Shown here piece after piece: positions 8,230-16,120 of a stretch of DNA of 64,000 nucleotides. Below the pieces are notes generated by a model that saw only the letters and a program-made list of their open reading frames with translations, was not told the DNA's origin and did not search any database. This stretch comes from Spirochaetales bacterium (GTDB lineage Bacteria > Spirochaetota > Spirochaetia > ARS1246). The number at the start of each line of letters is the position of its first letter. The first letter of the stretch is position 1. The position numbers and the translations under genes were made by a program. The DNA is taken from contig NZCE01000034.1 in assembly GCA_002688185.1 (NCBI GenBank), forward strand, positions 6,623 to 70,622, in the 5' to 3' direction.

Positions 8230-9489
8230 TCAGTTTTTGTACCGTGAGAGAATCAGTGCGGCGTTTTGCCCGCCAAACCCAAAACCATCAGACAGCGCGT
8301 GATCTATTTTTCTCTCCATGGGTCCGTTTTTGACCACGTTGAACCCGATTTCCGGGTCCTGCTTGAATTGATTCGTTGTCTCGTGTACAAGCCCCCGCTC
8401 AAATGCCATGATTACGGCCACCGCCTCGATCCCACCGGCCGCACCGAGGGAGTGGCCGATCATGGACTTTGTGCTATGCACCGGTATTTTGGTCGAGTAA
8501 TCGCCAAACACCTGTTGTGCGGCCCGGAACTCGGCAATATCGCCAAGGGGCGTAGAAGTCCCGTGACAATTAATCAGCCCGATATCCTCCGCATTGAGTT
8601 GTGCAAACTGAATTGCCGCGCTGATTGACTGAGCCGCGCCCCGCGCATCCGGGTGAGGCGCGACCAAATCGTACGCATCACAACTGAATCCGTAGCCGGT
8701 TACCTCACAGTAAATATGGGCTCCCCGACTCTTGGCATGCTCTAATTCTTCCAGACAGAGCACACCGGCCCCTTCTCCAAGTACAAAGCCGTCACGGTCG
8801 ATATCAAACGGGCGTGACGCGGTCTCGGGTGAATCACATCGCTCTGAAAGCGCAAAAATGTTCCCAAATGCCGACAAGCCGCTTTTATTGATTGCCGCTT
8901 CCGCTCCGCCGGCAAAAATGGCGTCTACCATACCCATCTTAATCATCATCGATCCAATGCCGACCGCATGATTGCTCGTGGCGCATGCGGAACTCACAGC
9001 CAGCGACGGGCCTTGCAAATTCCAACTTTTGGCAAAAAAACCCGAGCCTGTGTTTGGAATCACGTTCACGATAAAAAACGGCGAGGTATAATTCATTCCT
9101 CTGGTGTTGATCCGAGTTACATTCTCCAGGTGGCCACCAACACCCCCGTCTCCGCTGCCGATCAGCGACCCGTATCGATGAGGAGCGCGCTCAATATCAA
9201 GGCCAGAGTCCCGCAACGCCTGAGTTCCGGCAATATGAGCATAAACAACATATCGATCAAGCCGTTTGGCCATCTTTTTTTGCTCGAAATAGTCGACTAT
9301 ATCAGGTAAATCCACCTCTCCTGCAATCTTGATATTGTAATCTTCTATATCGACATTTTGAATCGTGCGAATTCCGCTTTTGCCGACAGCAAGATTGTCC
9401 CAAAACTCGTCAACGGTATTGCCAATCGGGTTTATCGTTCCAATGCCAGTTACAACCACCCTGACATCGTTGGGATTCTTGCTCATCAT
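8230..9489 (-). CDS. FabF-like beta-ketoacyl-ACP synthase II (ketosynthase 2)
   Basis: A 419-residue FabF-type condensing enzyme. Active residues are present: Cys169 in SSACATS, His in NCHGTSTPLGD and His in KSMIGH, followed by the GGQNAAL end. It is transcribed against the preceding genes from a 112-base divergent region shared with the phosphopantetheinyl transferase. A second ATG lies three bases in, behind an AAGGA site. It is the likely elongating KS of the pathway, complementing KS1, which carries an unusual GHVCWSAP segment. A housekeeping FabF role cannot be excluded, but the flanking genes make a cluster function more likely. Confidence 0.87.
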   Translation of the reverse strand: MMSKNPNDVRVVVTGIGTINPIGNTVDEFWDNLAVGKSGIRTIQNVDIEDYNIKIAGEVDLPDIVDYFEQKKMAKRLDRYVVYAHIAGTQALRDSGLDIERAPHRYGSLIGSGDGGVGGHLENVTRINTRGMNYTSPFFIVNVIPNTGSGFFAKSWNLQGPSLAVSSACATSNHAVGIGSMMIKMGMVDAIFAGGAEAAINKSGLSAFGNIFALSERCDSPETASRPFDIDRDGFVLGEGAGVLCLEELEHAKSRGAHIYCEVTGYGFSCDAYDLVAPHPDARGAAQSISAAIQFAQLNAEDIGLINCHGTSTPLGDIAEFRAAQQVFGDYSTKIPVHSTKSMIGHSLGAAGGIEAVAVIMAFERGLVHETTNQFKQDPEIGFNVVKNGPMERKIDHALSDGFGFGGQNAALILSRYKN

Positions 9490-9600
9490 CTGTCCTTGAT
9501 TATCAGATTACGCCGCAAAAGTCAATTCCTATCAAAAACTTAGCGAGGGTCTCGCCGTCCTGCTTTACATGCAGCTATATGAGCTGATAAAAGAGTTTTT

Positions 9601-10389
9601 ATGGCTGAAGAGTTTCCCCCGTGGCTCCATTTTAGTCCCAACGTCGAAAAATCATTTCACTTCCCGTATATTTTCACCTTGAGGCCGAGGGAAAATCATC
9701 AACTCGTTCCTCAGCTTAAAAGGATACTTTCTGCCGAAGAACTGCAAGCGTGTAGGAGAACCATTTCAGAACACGAAAGACGTACTTTCGCTATCGCCCG
9801 GGGAGCGTTGCGTTGTCTCATCGCCTGGATGGAAGGACTCGACAATCCAAAAACAATAAAAATCAAGAGGGAAAAAATGGGAAAACCAGTCCTCGATCAG
9901 ATGCGGTCGTCCGGGAATATCTGGTTTAGCGTCTCATACTCAAGCGACCTAGTGTGCATCGCCTTAGCACATCGGCATCCGGTGGGGATTGACGTAGAGG
10001 AGAGACGAACGGTGCGGTTTCCTCACGATATTTCTTCCTATGCGTTTTCTTATGCGGAATCAGCCTGGCTACGGACCGTGAAAGCACCAATCTTAGACGA
10101 TGCGTTTCTGCGCCTGTGGACGCGGAAGGAGGCGGTGCTAAAATGTTTTGGCGGAACCGTTGCCCGTGATATGCATGCTTTTACCGTTCCGCTATGTCTC
10201 TATGGAGGAAAATGGATAGTGCCTGTAGGGAGTGTATTTACTTCGGCCGGATCGGTGTCCCTCATGGATTTTGGAATTGACGACATGTTTTACGGAGCAA
10301 TCTGCTGGGGAGGATCATATACGTCCCCAGCCCACTATGAAATTTCAAAGGACTCCCTAGAAAAGCTGGCCCGGCTTCAGATCAGATAG
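9601..10389 (+). CDS. Sfp-type 4'-phosphopantetheinyl transferase
   Basis: A 262-residue protein of the Sfp/EntD/HetI superfamily. It shows an RGALR segment, KPVL, then FSVSYSSDLVCIAL, VGIDVEE with the metal-binding acids, and LRLWTRKEAVLKCFG with the catalytic Lys. It transfers phosphopantetheine from CoA to carrier-protein serines. It is expected to activate the ACP at 6101. It is divergent from KS2 and ends only five bases from the convergent GNAT gene. An AAAAGAG site precedes the ATG. Confidence 0.87.
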   Translation: MAEEFPPWLHFSPNVEKSFHFPYIFTLRPRENHQLVPQLKRILSAEELQACRRTISEHERRTFAIARGALRCLIAWMEGLDNPKTIKIKREKMGKPVLDQMRSSGNIWFSVSYSSDLVCIALAHRHPVGIDVEERRTVRFPHDISSYAFSYAESAWLRTVKAPILDDAFLRLWTRKEAVLKCFGGTVARDMHAFTVPLCLYGGKWIVPVGSVFTSAGSVSLMDFGIDDMFYGAICWGGSYTSPAHYEISKDSLEKLARLQIR

Positions 10390-10394
10390 CCCGT

Positions 10395-11534
10395 TTAAGA
10401 AATGTCACGATCGTACATTCGATATGTTCTATATACTTTGAGGTCCAAATGCTTGAGAATGCGGTTCATCATGGCGTTGCTCTCTAGAACCCAGGATAGC
10501 TCTCCGTGGCGATAATTCTTCTTATAGCCACCTTCCATCGATTTAACATAAAACACGGCATCGATACCCCGAGCCCTGTATTCCTCCACTACGCCGAGAA
10601 TCGGCAAGCGCGCCCAGTCTACCTTTTTCTTGTTTAGCAGGATTTTAAGCAACCCGAAAGGCAGCAATCTGCCCTTTGCCGATTGCATAGCCCGATTCAT
10701 ATCAACAAATACCATCGAAAGGCCAATGGGCTTCCCATCGTACTCCGCGATAAACGTGAGATCCGGATCAACGGCAAGCTTGAGCTCATCGGAAAAGTGC
10801 TCAAACTCTTCCTCTGTCATAGGTACCGCGCCCCAGTTATTGGCAAGGGCCTCATTATAGAGAAATTTGAGCTTTTCAACTTCCTTGCGTAATTGCTTCA
10901 TGTTAGGATTTCTTATAATTAATTTTGGGTCCTTGAGAACCCGTTCCGCAATTTTTGTAATAATTGAAGGTTCCGGCTTTGAAACAGCGAAGCGGTATGC
11001 AAGGAGATCCTGAGCTTTCTCAAAGCCGGATTTCTCAAGTAGCTGCTGATAGTACGGCGGATTGTATGCCATTCCTACCACTGGTGGCATGTCAAAACAT
11101 TCAACGAGTAGGCCGACGGGATCTCCGTTTACCGAAAAGCTTGCCGGACCTCTCATCGTCTCCAAATTTTTATCCTGGAGCCATGCGGAAGCAGACCCAA
11201 AAAGTGCATCGGCTACGGTTTGGTCGTTTATACATTCAAAAAAACCAAAAAAGCCGACGGGCTCCTTCTGGTATTTGACATGATTAGTATTTTCATGGGC
11301 ACAGATTCTTCCGACAATGCTCCCGTCCCGATATGCTAGAAATAATTGGGCTTGGGAGTGGAGAAAGTATGGATTTTTCTTGAGGTTGAACTTATCGATA
11401 TAATCGACAATGAGCGGAGCCACCCAGTTTGGATCGTTCTTATAAATCAAATAGTGAAATTTAATGAATTTCTTAATCTGCCTTTTGTTGCCGAAATCTA
11501 CCCGTCTAATCTCCACATGATTGTGCGACGACAT
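10395..11534 (-). CDS. long GNAT-family N-acyltransferase (YghO-like)
   Basis: A 379-residue protein of the long GNAT family that begins with an NDPNWVAPL / KKNPYFLHSQ segment, then VGRICAHEN and GFFGFFEC, and has a second GNAT-like half with GVVEEYRARGIDAVFY. Such proteins are widespread and mostly uncharacterised; N-acyl transfer from an acyl thioester is the family expectation. Bacterial ceramide synthase of Caulobacter is reported to be a GNAT-like protein, and this gene lies beside an SPT-like enzyme, ACP and PPTase, so N-acylation of a sphingoid-like amine is a reasonable hypothesis, not shown. The ribosome site is GAGGA. Confidence 0.7.
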   Translation of the reverse strand: MSSHNHVEIRRVDFGNKRQIKKFIKFHYLIYKNDPNWVAPLIVDYIDKFNLKKNPYFLHSQAQLFLAYRDGSIVGRICAHENTNHVKYQKEPVGFFGFFECINDQTVADALFGSASAWLQDKNLETMRGPASFSVNGDPVGLLVECFDMPPVVGMAYNPPYYQQLLEKSGFEKAQDLLAYRFAVSKPEPSIITKIAERVLKDPKLIIRNPNMKQLRKEVEKLKFLYNEALANNWGAVPMTEEEFEHFSDELKLAVDPDLTFIAEYDGKPIGLSMVFVDMNRAMQSAKGRLLPFGLLKILLNKKKVDWARLPILGVVEEYRARGIDAVFYVKSMEGGYKKNYRHGELSWVLESNAMMNRILKHLDLKVYRTYRMYDRDIS

Positions 11535-11601
11535 ACCGATTCCTCATTTTTTTTAGCCTACTGTATGGACATGAATCCAGACTGTCAACTCATATGCAAA
11601 C

Positions 11602-12342
11602 TTACCCCGCCGCCTGCGCGATGATAACAACATCAAGAGCAACCCCAACCGCGGCATGAAAACAAAGGCTCGGGAAAACAGATTTTGTCCGCACAACAAA
11701 ATACGCCGCTGCCAAACCAAAAAAAACCGAGCCTATGGTTTCAGTCAGCGGATGGCCTATATGCAACAAGGCTGAGGGCAGCGCCTGCATTCCTGCGATG
11801 ACCATATATGAGGACGCAGTGGGCGAGCCGCTGTTTTGGTTTGTGCCGATCAAGGGCAAAATCAGGATACCTCGGAAAAAAAGCTCCCATGGAAGATAAA
11901 AGAGGCAAACGTACGCGGCGATGTGGACTATTGTTGTCCAACTTCCATATTCTGAGGCAAAGTCAATTAGCCGGCGAGAGAGTGGATAGAAGTTTTTGAG
12001 CGGGGCAAACTGGGCGCCGATGCCTCCGACTATTGCGCCGCTCAGCGCTAATCCGAGCAGTAAGAGTGCGGGCCTCTGTCCAACTGGCATTGCCATCCCG
12101 ATTTCTCGCAAATTAAATCCCAGAACCCGAGTGGCAATCGTCGGTACTAGACCTAGGAATAAGAAGGCAGAGAAAAAAACGGCCAGATACCCATCCATGT
12201 CCCGCGGCATCGACGGTAATGCTCTTATTATGAGTTGCTCAACTTCCGGCACGCTCCCATAAGCACCGTACATAAATAAAACCGCACAGATCCCCGCTAT
12301 CAAGAGTACCGCGATCCGCCTGTCAACGTGTTTAATCTCCAT
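11602..12342 (-). CDS. CPBP-family intramembrane metalloprotease-like protein
   Basis: A hydrophobic protein of about 246 residues with six to eight predicted membrane segments. WELFFRG matches the first CPBP/CAAX-protease motif (EExxxR) with one Glu replaced by Trp, followed by a conserved His in LLHIGHP and a further His near FHAAVG. Members either cleave membrane proteins or act as immunity or processing factors. The start at 12342 follows an AGGA site; an in-frame extension to 12393 has no ribosome site. Substrate unknown. Confidence 0.65.
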   Translation of the reverse strand: MEIKHVDRRIAVLLIAGICAVLFMYGAYGSVPEVEQLIIRALPSMPRDMDGYLAVFFSAFLFLGLVPTIATRVLGFNLREIGMAMPVGQRPALLLLGLALSGAIVGGIGAQFAPLKNFYPLSRRLIDFASEYGSWTTIVHIAAYVCLFYLPWELFFRGILILPLIGTNQNSGSPTASSYMVIAGMQALPSALLHIGHPLTETIGSVFFGLAAAYFVVRTKSVFPSLCFHAAVGVALDVVIIAQAAG

Positions 12343-12469
12343 TGTTTTTCCTGCGCTGTAGATTCGACACAGATATAGCATTGGTTGCGGCATTAATAAA
12401 TGCCTTGATCGATCGGCCGGCGGCGACGCATATCCAATCCATGCTGCGATTACCGCTTCTACCTGTACT

Positions 12470-12500
12470 AAAAGGAGGTCCGATGATAGGGTACCGTTAG
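12470..12500 (+). promoter_or_regulatory. strong ribosome site with five-codon minicistron before SDR
   Basis: An AAAGGAGG site at 12470-12478 is followed by ATG at 12483, but translation would read only MIGYR and stop at TAG (12498-12500). This frame is the same as that of the SDR that follows, whose own GTG start at 12522 has no good ribosome site. Either a leader peptide couples translation or the TAG is a truncating mutation or sequence error. Confidence 0.45.
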
Positions 12501-12521
12501 CTGCATTATCCGGACACCCTT

Positions 12522-13328
12522 GTGAAAGATTATTTTAATAACAAAATAGTTTGGATTACAGGTGCTTCTTCAGGCATCGGGAAGGCCCTCGCTGAGGCGT
12601 GCGCGCGCCGCGGTGCAAAGATTATCATTTCCGCAAGAAGAGAAAAATTGCTGGATGAAATAAAAACCGGCTTAGATGACGAGGAGGGCGCGGTAGAAAT
12701 TCTTCCTTTTGACGTCACCGCCGAGGACGAAATTCCGCGCAAAGTCGCCGAGGCAATAAAACTTTACGGACGCATTGATATCCTAGTCAACAATGCCGGC
12801 ATAAGCATGAGGTCCCTGGTTAAAGATCTTCAGTTTGAAGTGGTGAAAAAGATGATAGATACCAATTTTCTCGCTGCGGTAAATCTTACTCTCCATGTGC
12901 TTCCGCACATGTATAAAAATGGCAGCGGGCATATCGTGGTCATATCAAGTTTGATGGGTAAGACGGGTACCCCCCTCCGGAGTGCATATTGCGCGGCCAA
13001 GCATGCTCTTCAGGGCTTTTATGAAACGTTGGCCATTGAAGGTCGGAGGGACGGTATCGAGGTAACGATGGTATTGCCGGGATGGGTGCGCACGGAGATC
13101 TCCTACCAGGCTCTTAGAGGTGATGGAGCAACTTACGGCGAGTTAGACGACGGCCTCTCCCGCGCGAAAGATCCCTCCTCAATAGTGCCTCGAATTCTGA
13201 GAGCCATATCTAAGAAAAAATTCGAGCTATATGTGGCGATGGCGCCCATAATGTGGATTGGACTTGCGCTAAAGCGGATATGGCCTGCGGCCGTTCGTCG
13301 AATGCTTGGAAAGATAAAAGTAACTTAA
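12522..13328 (+). CDS. DHRS7-like short-chain dehydrogenase
   Basis: A 268-residue SDR with the ITGASSGIGKA loop, NNAGIS, VVISSLMG and the YCAAK catalytic pair. The C-terminal hydrophobic stretch (APIMWIGLALKRIWP) suggests membrane association, as in DHRS7 and 3-ketosphinganine reductase-like enzymes that act on lipids. Its closeness to the alpha-oxoamine synthase cluster makes a 3-keto lipid substrate possible, but unproven. The GTG start lacks a ribosome site; see the minicistron just upstream. Rrf2 follows after 10 bases. Confidence 0.78.
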   Translation: MKDYFNNKIVWITGASSGIGKALAEACARRGAKIIISARREKLLDEIKTGLDDEEGAVEILPFDVTAEDEIPRKVAEAIKLYGRIDILVNNAGISMRSLVKDLQFEVVKKMIDTNFLAAVNLTLHVLPHMYKNGSGHIVVISSLMGKTGTPLRSAYCAAKHALQGFYETLAIEGRRDGIEVTMVLPGWVRTEISYQALRGDGATYGELDDGLSRAKDPSSIVPRILRAISKKKFELYVAMAPIMWIGLALKRIWPAAVRRMLGKIKVT

Positions 13329-13338
13329 GAGGATTCGT

Positions 13339-13752
13339 GTGTTTACTGTTTCCGTGAAAGCAATTTATGGGCTCTGCGCAATGGGCGAGCTCGGATTAAA
13401 GCATAACGCAGGTCCCGTACAGATCCGGGAGATTGCCGAAGCCCACGACATCCCGCAGCACTACCTGGAGCAGCTTTTGGTAATCTTGAAAAAAGCAGGG
13501 CTTGTGGAAAGCTTCCGGGGTGCCCAGGGCGGCTACGCTTTGGCCCGCAATCCATCGCAAATACAGGTACCGGAAATACTTTCAGCCCTGGATGGAAAAC
13601 TCCAGGTAATTCCCGAGCAAAAAAAGAAGAATTCCTTAAGCTTTTTCTGGTATGATTTGCAGGCAGCGATATTCGAGCATATGGACATTAGCTTGGAGGA
13701 TCTCATTCTCCGGCAACAGAATGCAAAAGGTGAATTTATTTATAACATATAA
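13339..13752 (+). CDS. Rrf2-family transcriptional regulator
   Basis: A 137-residue winged-helix protein: the recognition helix region is IPQHYLEQLLVILKKAGLVES and the wing FRGAQGGYALAR, both Rrf2 hallmarks. The three cysteines that bind an Fe-S cluster in IscR are absent (the only Cys is near residue 13), so it is a cluster-less, CymR-like type or responds to another signal. GTG start behind an AAGAGG site. The TAATG junction couples it to the kinase-like gene, so it probably regulates this operon. Confidence 0.83.
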   Translation: MFTVSVKAIYGLCAMGELGLKHNAGPVQIREIAEAHDIPQHYLEQLLVILKKAGLVESFRGAQGGYALARNPSQIQVPEILSALDGKLQVIPEQKKKNSLSFFWYDLQAAIFEHMDISLEDLILRQQNAKGEFIYNI

Positions 13753-14741
13753 TGTATTTTGGTAAAGAAATAGAGTCTAAGAACCTCGCAACTGAAGATA
13801 AGATTGTTTTGTTTTTGCGAGAGAAGCAATGGGTTGATCCAAAGTCTGTGGCGTTCCTCGCCGCCGGTGAATACAACGAGAACTACCGTGTGACGGGCAC
13901 GGATGCTGATTATGTGTTCCGCATTAACCATGGAAGCCAGCTTGGCATCAAAAACCAGATTGAGTACGAGTTTCGTGTTCTTCAACATCTTTCGGCAACC
14001 GGGGTGACACCCGTGGCGTATTACTGCGATCCGGATCCGGGGCAGTTTGCCGGCGGCGTGCTTTTAATGACTTTTTTTTCCGGAAGACCTTTTCAGTATA
14101 TTGATGACAGTAAAAAGGCCGCGGAAACTTTTGCGAAAATCCACCAAGTCCTTCCTTCACCCCGGCTTCTAAACCAATATGATCCGATTAATCAGATAAT
14201 CAGCGAAAGCGAGGGTCTTTTAGCCAGATTTTCCGATCATCCAAAGTGCGAGGAAAAAAAAAGGCTGTTTTTATACCGGGACGAACTGCTCGACGAGTTT
14301 GGAGACAACGAAAACCTTTTTGTCGGGGACCAAGCGTGCGTGACAAATACCGAGGTAAACTCGGGCAATTTTATCGTGGAAGGCCGGGCGGCTTTCCTAG
14401 TCGACTGGGAAAAAGCAGTCAATTCATACCGATATCAGGATCTCGGCCATTTTCTTGTACCAACCACGACCCTATGGAAATCGGATTTTTGCTTCGACAG
14501 CGACCGCCGCATCGAGTTTCTCAGAGCGTATCACACTGCAACTCAGTCGACGATGGAGTTTGACCTACTGGACAGGAGAACGCGCATATTGGAGCGAGTC
14601 ATTTTGCTAAGGGCGCTGTCTTGGTGTTTTATGGCATTTTATGAATATACCCGCGGGTCTCGCGATTTACAAAATCAAGGCACTTTCAAACGCATATGCT
14701 GGTATCTCGACGATATCGATCACTTTTTACGTTCGGCTTAA
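13752..14741 (+). CDS. phosphotransferase (APH/choline-kinase fold), degenerate catalytic loop
   Basis: A 329-residue protein of the aminoglycoside phosphotransferase/choline kinase superfamily: an N-lobe with GEYNENYRV and YVFRIN, and a DWEKA motif equivalent to the metal-binding DFG. The catalytic loop that is usually HGDLxxxN reads TNTEVNSGN, so the canonical catalytic Asp is missing and its activity is doubtful or altered. It starts one base inside the Rrf2 stop and precedes TIGR04283 and TIGR04282 genes, suggesting a role in glycosyl or phospho-sugar chemistry with them. Confidence 0.7.
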   Translation: MYFGKEIESKNLATEDKIVLFLREKQWVDPKSVAFLAAGEYNENYRVTGTDADYVFRINHGSQLGIKNQIEYEFRVLQHLSATGVTPVAYYCDPDPGQFAGGVLLMTFFSGRPFQYIDDSKKAAETFAKIHQVLPSPRLLNQYDPINQIISESEGLLARFSDHPKCEEKKRLFLYRDELLDEFGDNENLFVGDQACVTNTEVNSGNFIVEGRAAFLVDWEKAVNSYRYQDLGHFLVPTTTLWKSDFCFDSDRRIEFLRAYHTATQSTMEFDLLDRRTRILERVILLRALSWCFMAFYEYTRGSRDLQNQGTFKRICWYLDDIDHFLRSA

Positions 14742-14747
14742 TTCAAT

Positions 14748-15455
14748 GTGACTGGGGAATGTATTTCGATTATCGTGCCGGTTTACCGGGAACTAGATGA
14801 GATAAACCCCTTTATAGACTATTTGGATACCCTTCTTGACGTTGAGACCGCGGAGCTGATTATAGTCGACGGTGATCACGGCGGCACGAATAATGTGATT
14901 GAGAACCGAGCCCGCCGGTTTGCCATAAAAAAGCTCATCAGCTCTAAAGGCAGGGGGCAGCAGCTGCACGCCGGCGCTCTCCAAGCAGCCTGCAATACGT
15001 TCCTCTTCCTTCACGTAGACTCAAGGCCGCCAAGATCGGCGATACGAGCGGTCAGGTTTGCCCTCGAAACATACTCAGCAGGCGCATTCGACCTCTATGT
15101 CGCAAGCCGGAGCTATACGGTACGGGCCATCGCTGCCATAGCTTCACTCCGATCTCGCATTTCGCGCATCCCATACGGCGATCAATCCCATTTCATGAGA
15201 GCCGAGACGTATTTTTCCGTGGGCGGATATCCGATGGTACCAATCATGGAGGATGTTGCCCTCATGGCAAAGTTCAAAGATCGCGGAATACGACTAACAA
15301 TATTAAAGCAGTTTACCAAAAACTCAGATCGCCGGTGGCGAAAAGAAGGACCCCTTCGATCAACGTGGCGCAACTGGTACTTGAGATTGAGGTATGCCCT
15401 GGGCGCTGACGTCAGTCATTTGGCTCGATTGTATAGGCCACACGGAGAGATCTAG
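14748..15455 (+). CDS. TIGR04283-type family 2 glycosyltransferase
   Basis: A 235-residue GT-A glycosyltransferase. It begins ISIIVPVYRE, has SSKGRGQQLHAGA and the FLHVDSR metal-binding segment, followed by GDQSHFMRAE and GGYPMVPIMEDV, which mark the TIGR04283 subfamily often named for arsenosugar biosynthesis. It neighbours a TIGR04282 gene as usual. No arsM or arsS-like gene is visible in the window, so the arsenosugar label should not be assumed. GTG start, six bases after the kinase-like gene. Confidence 0.8.
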   Translation: MTGECISIIVPVYRELDEINPFIDYLDTLLDVETAELIIVDGDHGGTNNVIENRARRFAIKKLISSKGRGQQLHAGALQAACNTFLFLHVDSRPPRSAIRAVRFALETYSAGAFDLYVASRSYTVRAIAAIASLRSRISRIPYGDQSHFMRAETYFSVGGYPMVPIMEDVALMAKFKDRGIRLTILKQFTKNSDRRWRKEGPLRSTWRNWYLRLRYALGADVSHLARLYRPHGEI

Positions 15456-15460
15456 CGACT

Positions 15461-16120
15461 ATGGGAAGAGACGCACTTATTATTTTTTTTAAGCCGCCTG
15501 TTCCTGGAATTGCTAAAACCCGGCTTGCTCGAGATATGGGAAGCATCGGGGCCGCACGAATGTACGGAGCAATGGTGAGAGACTTGGCAAATGCGACAAT
15601 CGGCGCGGACTATCAAGTCATCCCCATGTGTTCAAGTCACGATACGACTTTTGAGGTACCTTGGGCCCAGTGGCTTATTCAGGACAAGGGCGACATTGGT
15701 CAGCGGATGAACGCCGCTTTTATCTCACAGTTCTCAGCCGGGTATAACAATGTTCTGCTTGTGGGGACGGATATCCCCGGATTAGACGCTGGAATAATCC
15801 AGTCGTGTTTCACCGGGATTTATGCAAGGGGCATGGCTTTGGGTCCCGCAGCCGACGGCGGATATTATGCAATCGGGTTTAGCGATAGCGTTTTTCACCC
15901 AGATTATTTTTCGGGGATCGAATGGTCCACCGCGGAGGTTTTTGCTGCAACCATGAATTTGGCGAAGGCCTATAACGTAGCACCTTTTGTTGGACCGAGG
16001 CTCCGCGATATCGATACAATCAAAGATCTCGAACAAGTATTAGAGGAGCTGCCAACGGGCAGGGCACCGCACTTGAAAGCCGAATTGCAGAACCTCTACG
16101 GGAAGGAAACGCCTAGATAA
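15461..16120 (+). CDS. TIGR04282/DUF2064 nucleotidyltransferase-like protein
   Basis: A 219-residue GT-A-fold protein of DUF2064. It starts with LIIFFKPPVPGIAKTRL (the nucleotide-binding loop), then QRMNAAF, VLLVGTDIPGLDA and GPAADGGYYAIGF. Members resemble molybdopterin or sugar-phosphate nucleotidyltransferases and usually pair with TIGR04283 glycosyltransferases, as here. The last eight bases overlap the convergent sigma-factor gene. Confidence 0.8.
   Translation: MGRDALIIFFKPPVPGIAKTRLARDMGSIGAARMYGAMVRDLANATIGADYQVIPMCSSHDTTFEVPWAQWLIQDKGDIGQRMNAAFISQFSAGYNNVLLVGTDIPGLDAGIIQSCFTGIYARGMALGPAADGGYYAIGFSDSVFHPDYFSGIEWSTAEVFAATMNLAKAYNVAPFVGPRLRDIDTIKDLEQVLEELPTGRAPHLKAELQNLYGKETPR

Noticed and set aside
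9497..9525. TTGACT-17-TAATCA minus-strand promoter for ketosynthase 2
   Set aside because: The -10 overlaps the ribosome site and would start transcription at the start codon; match is weak.
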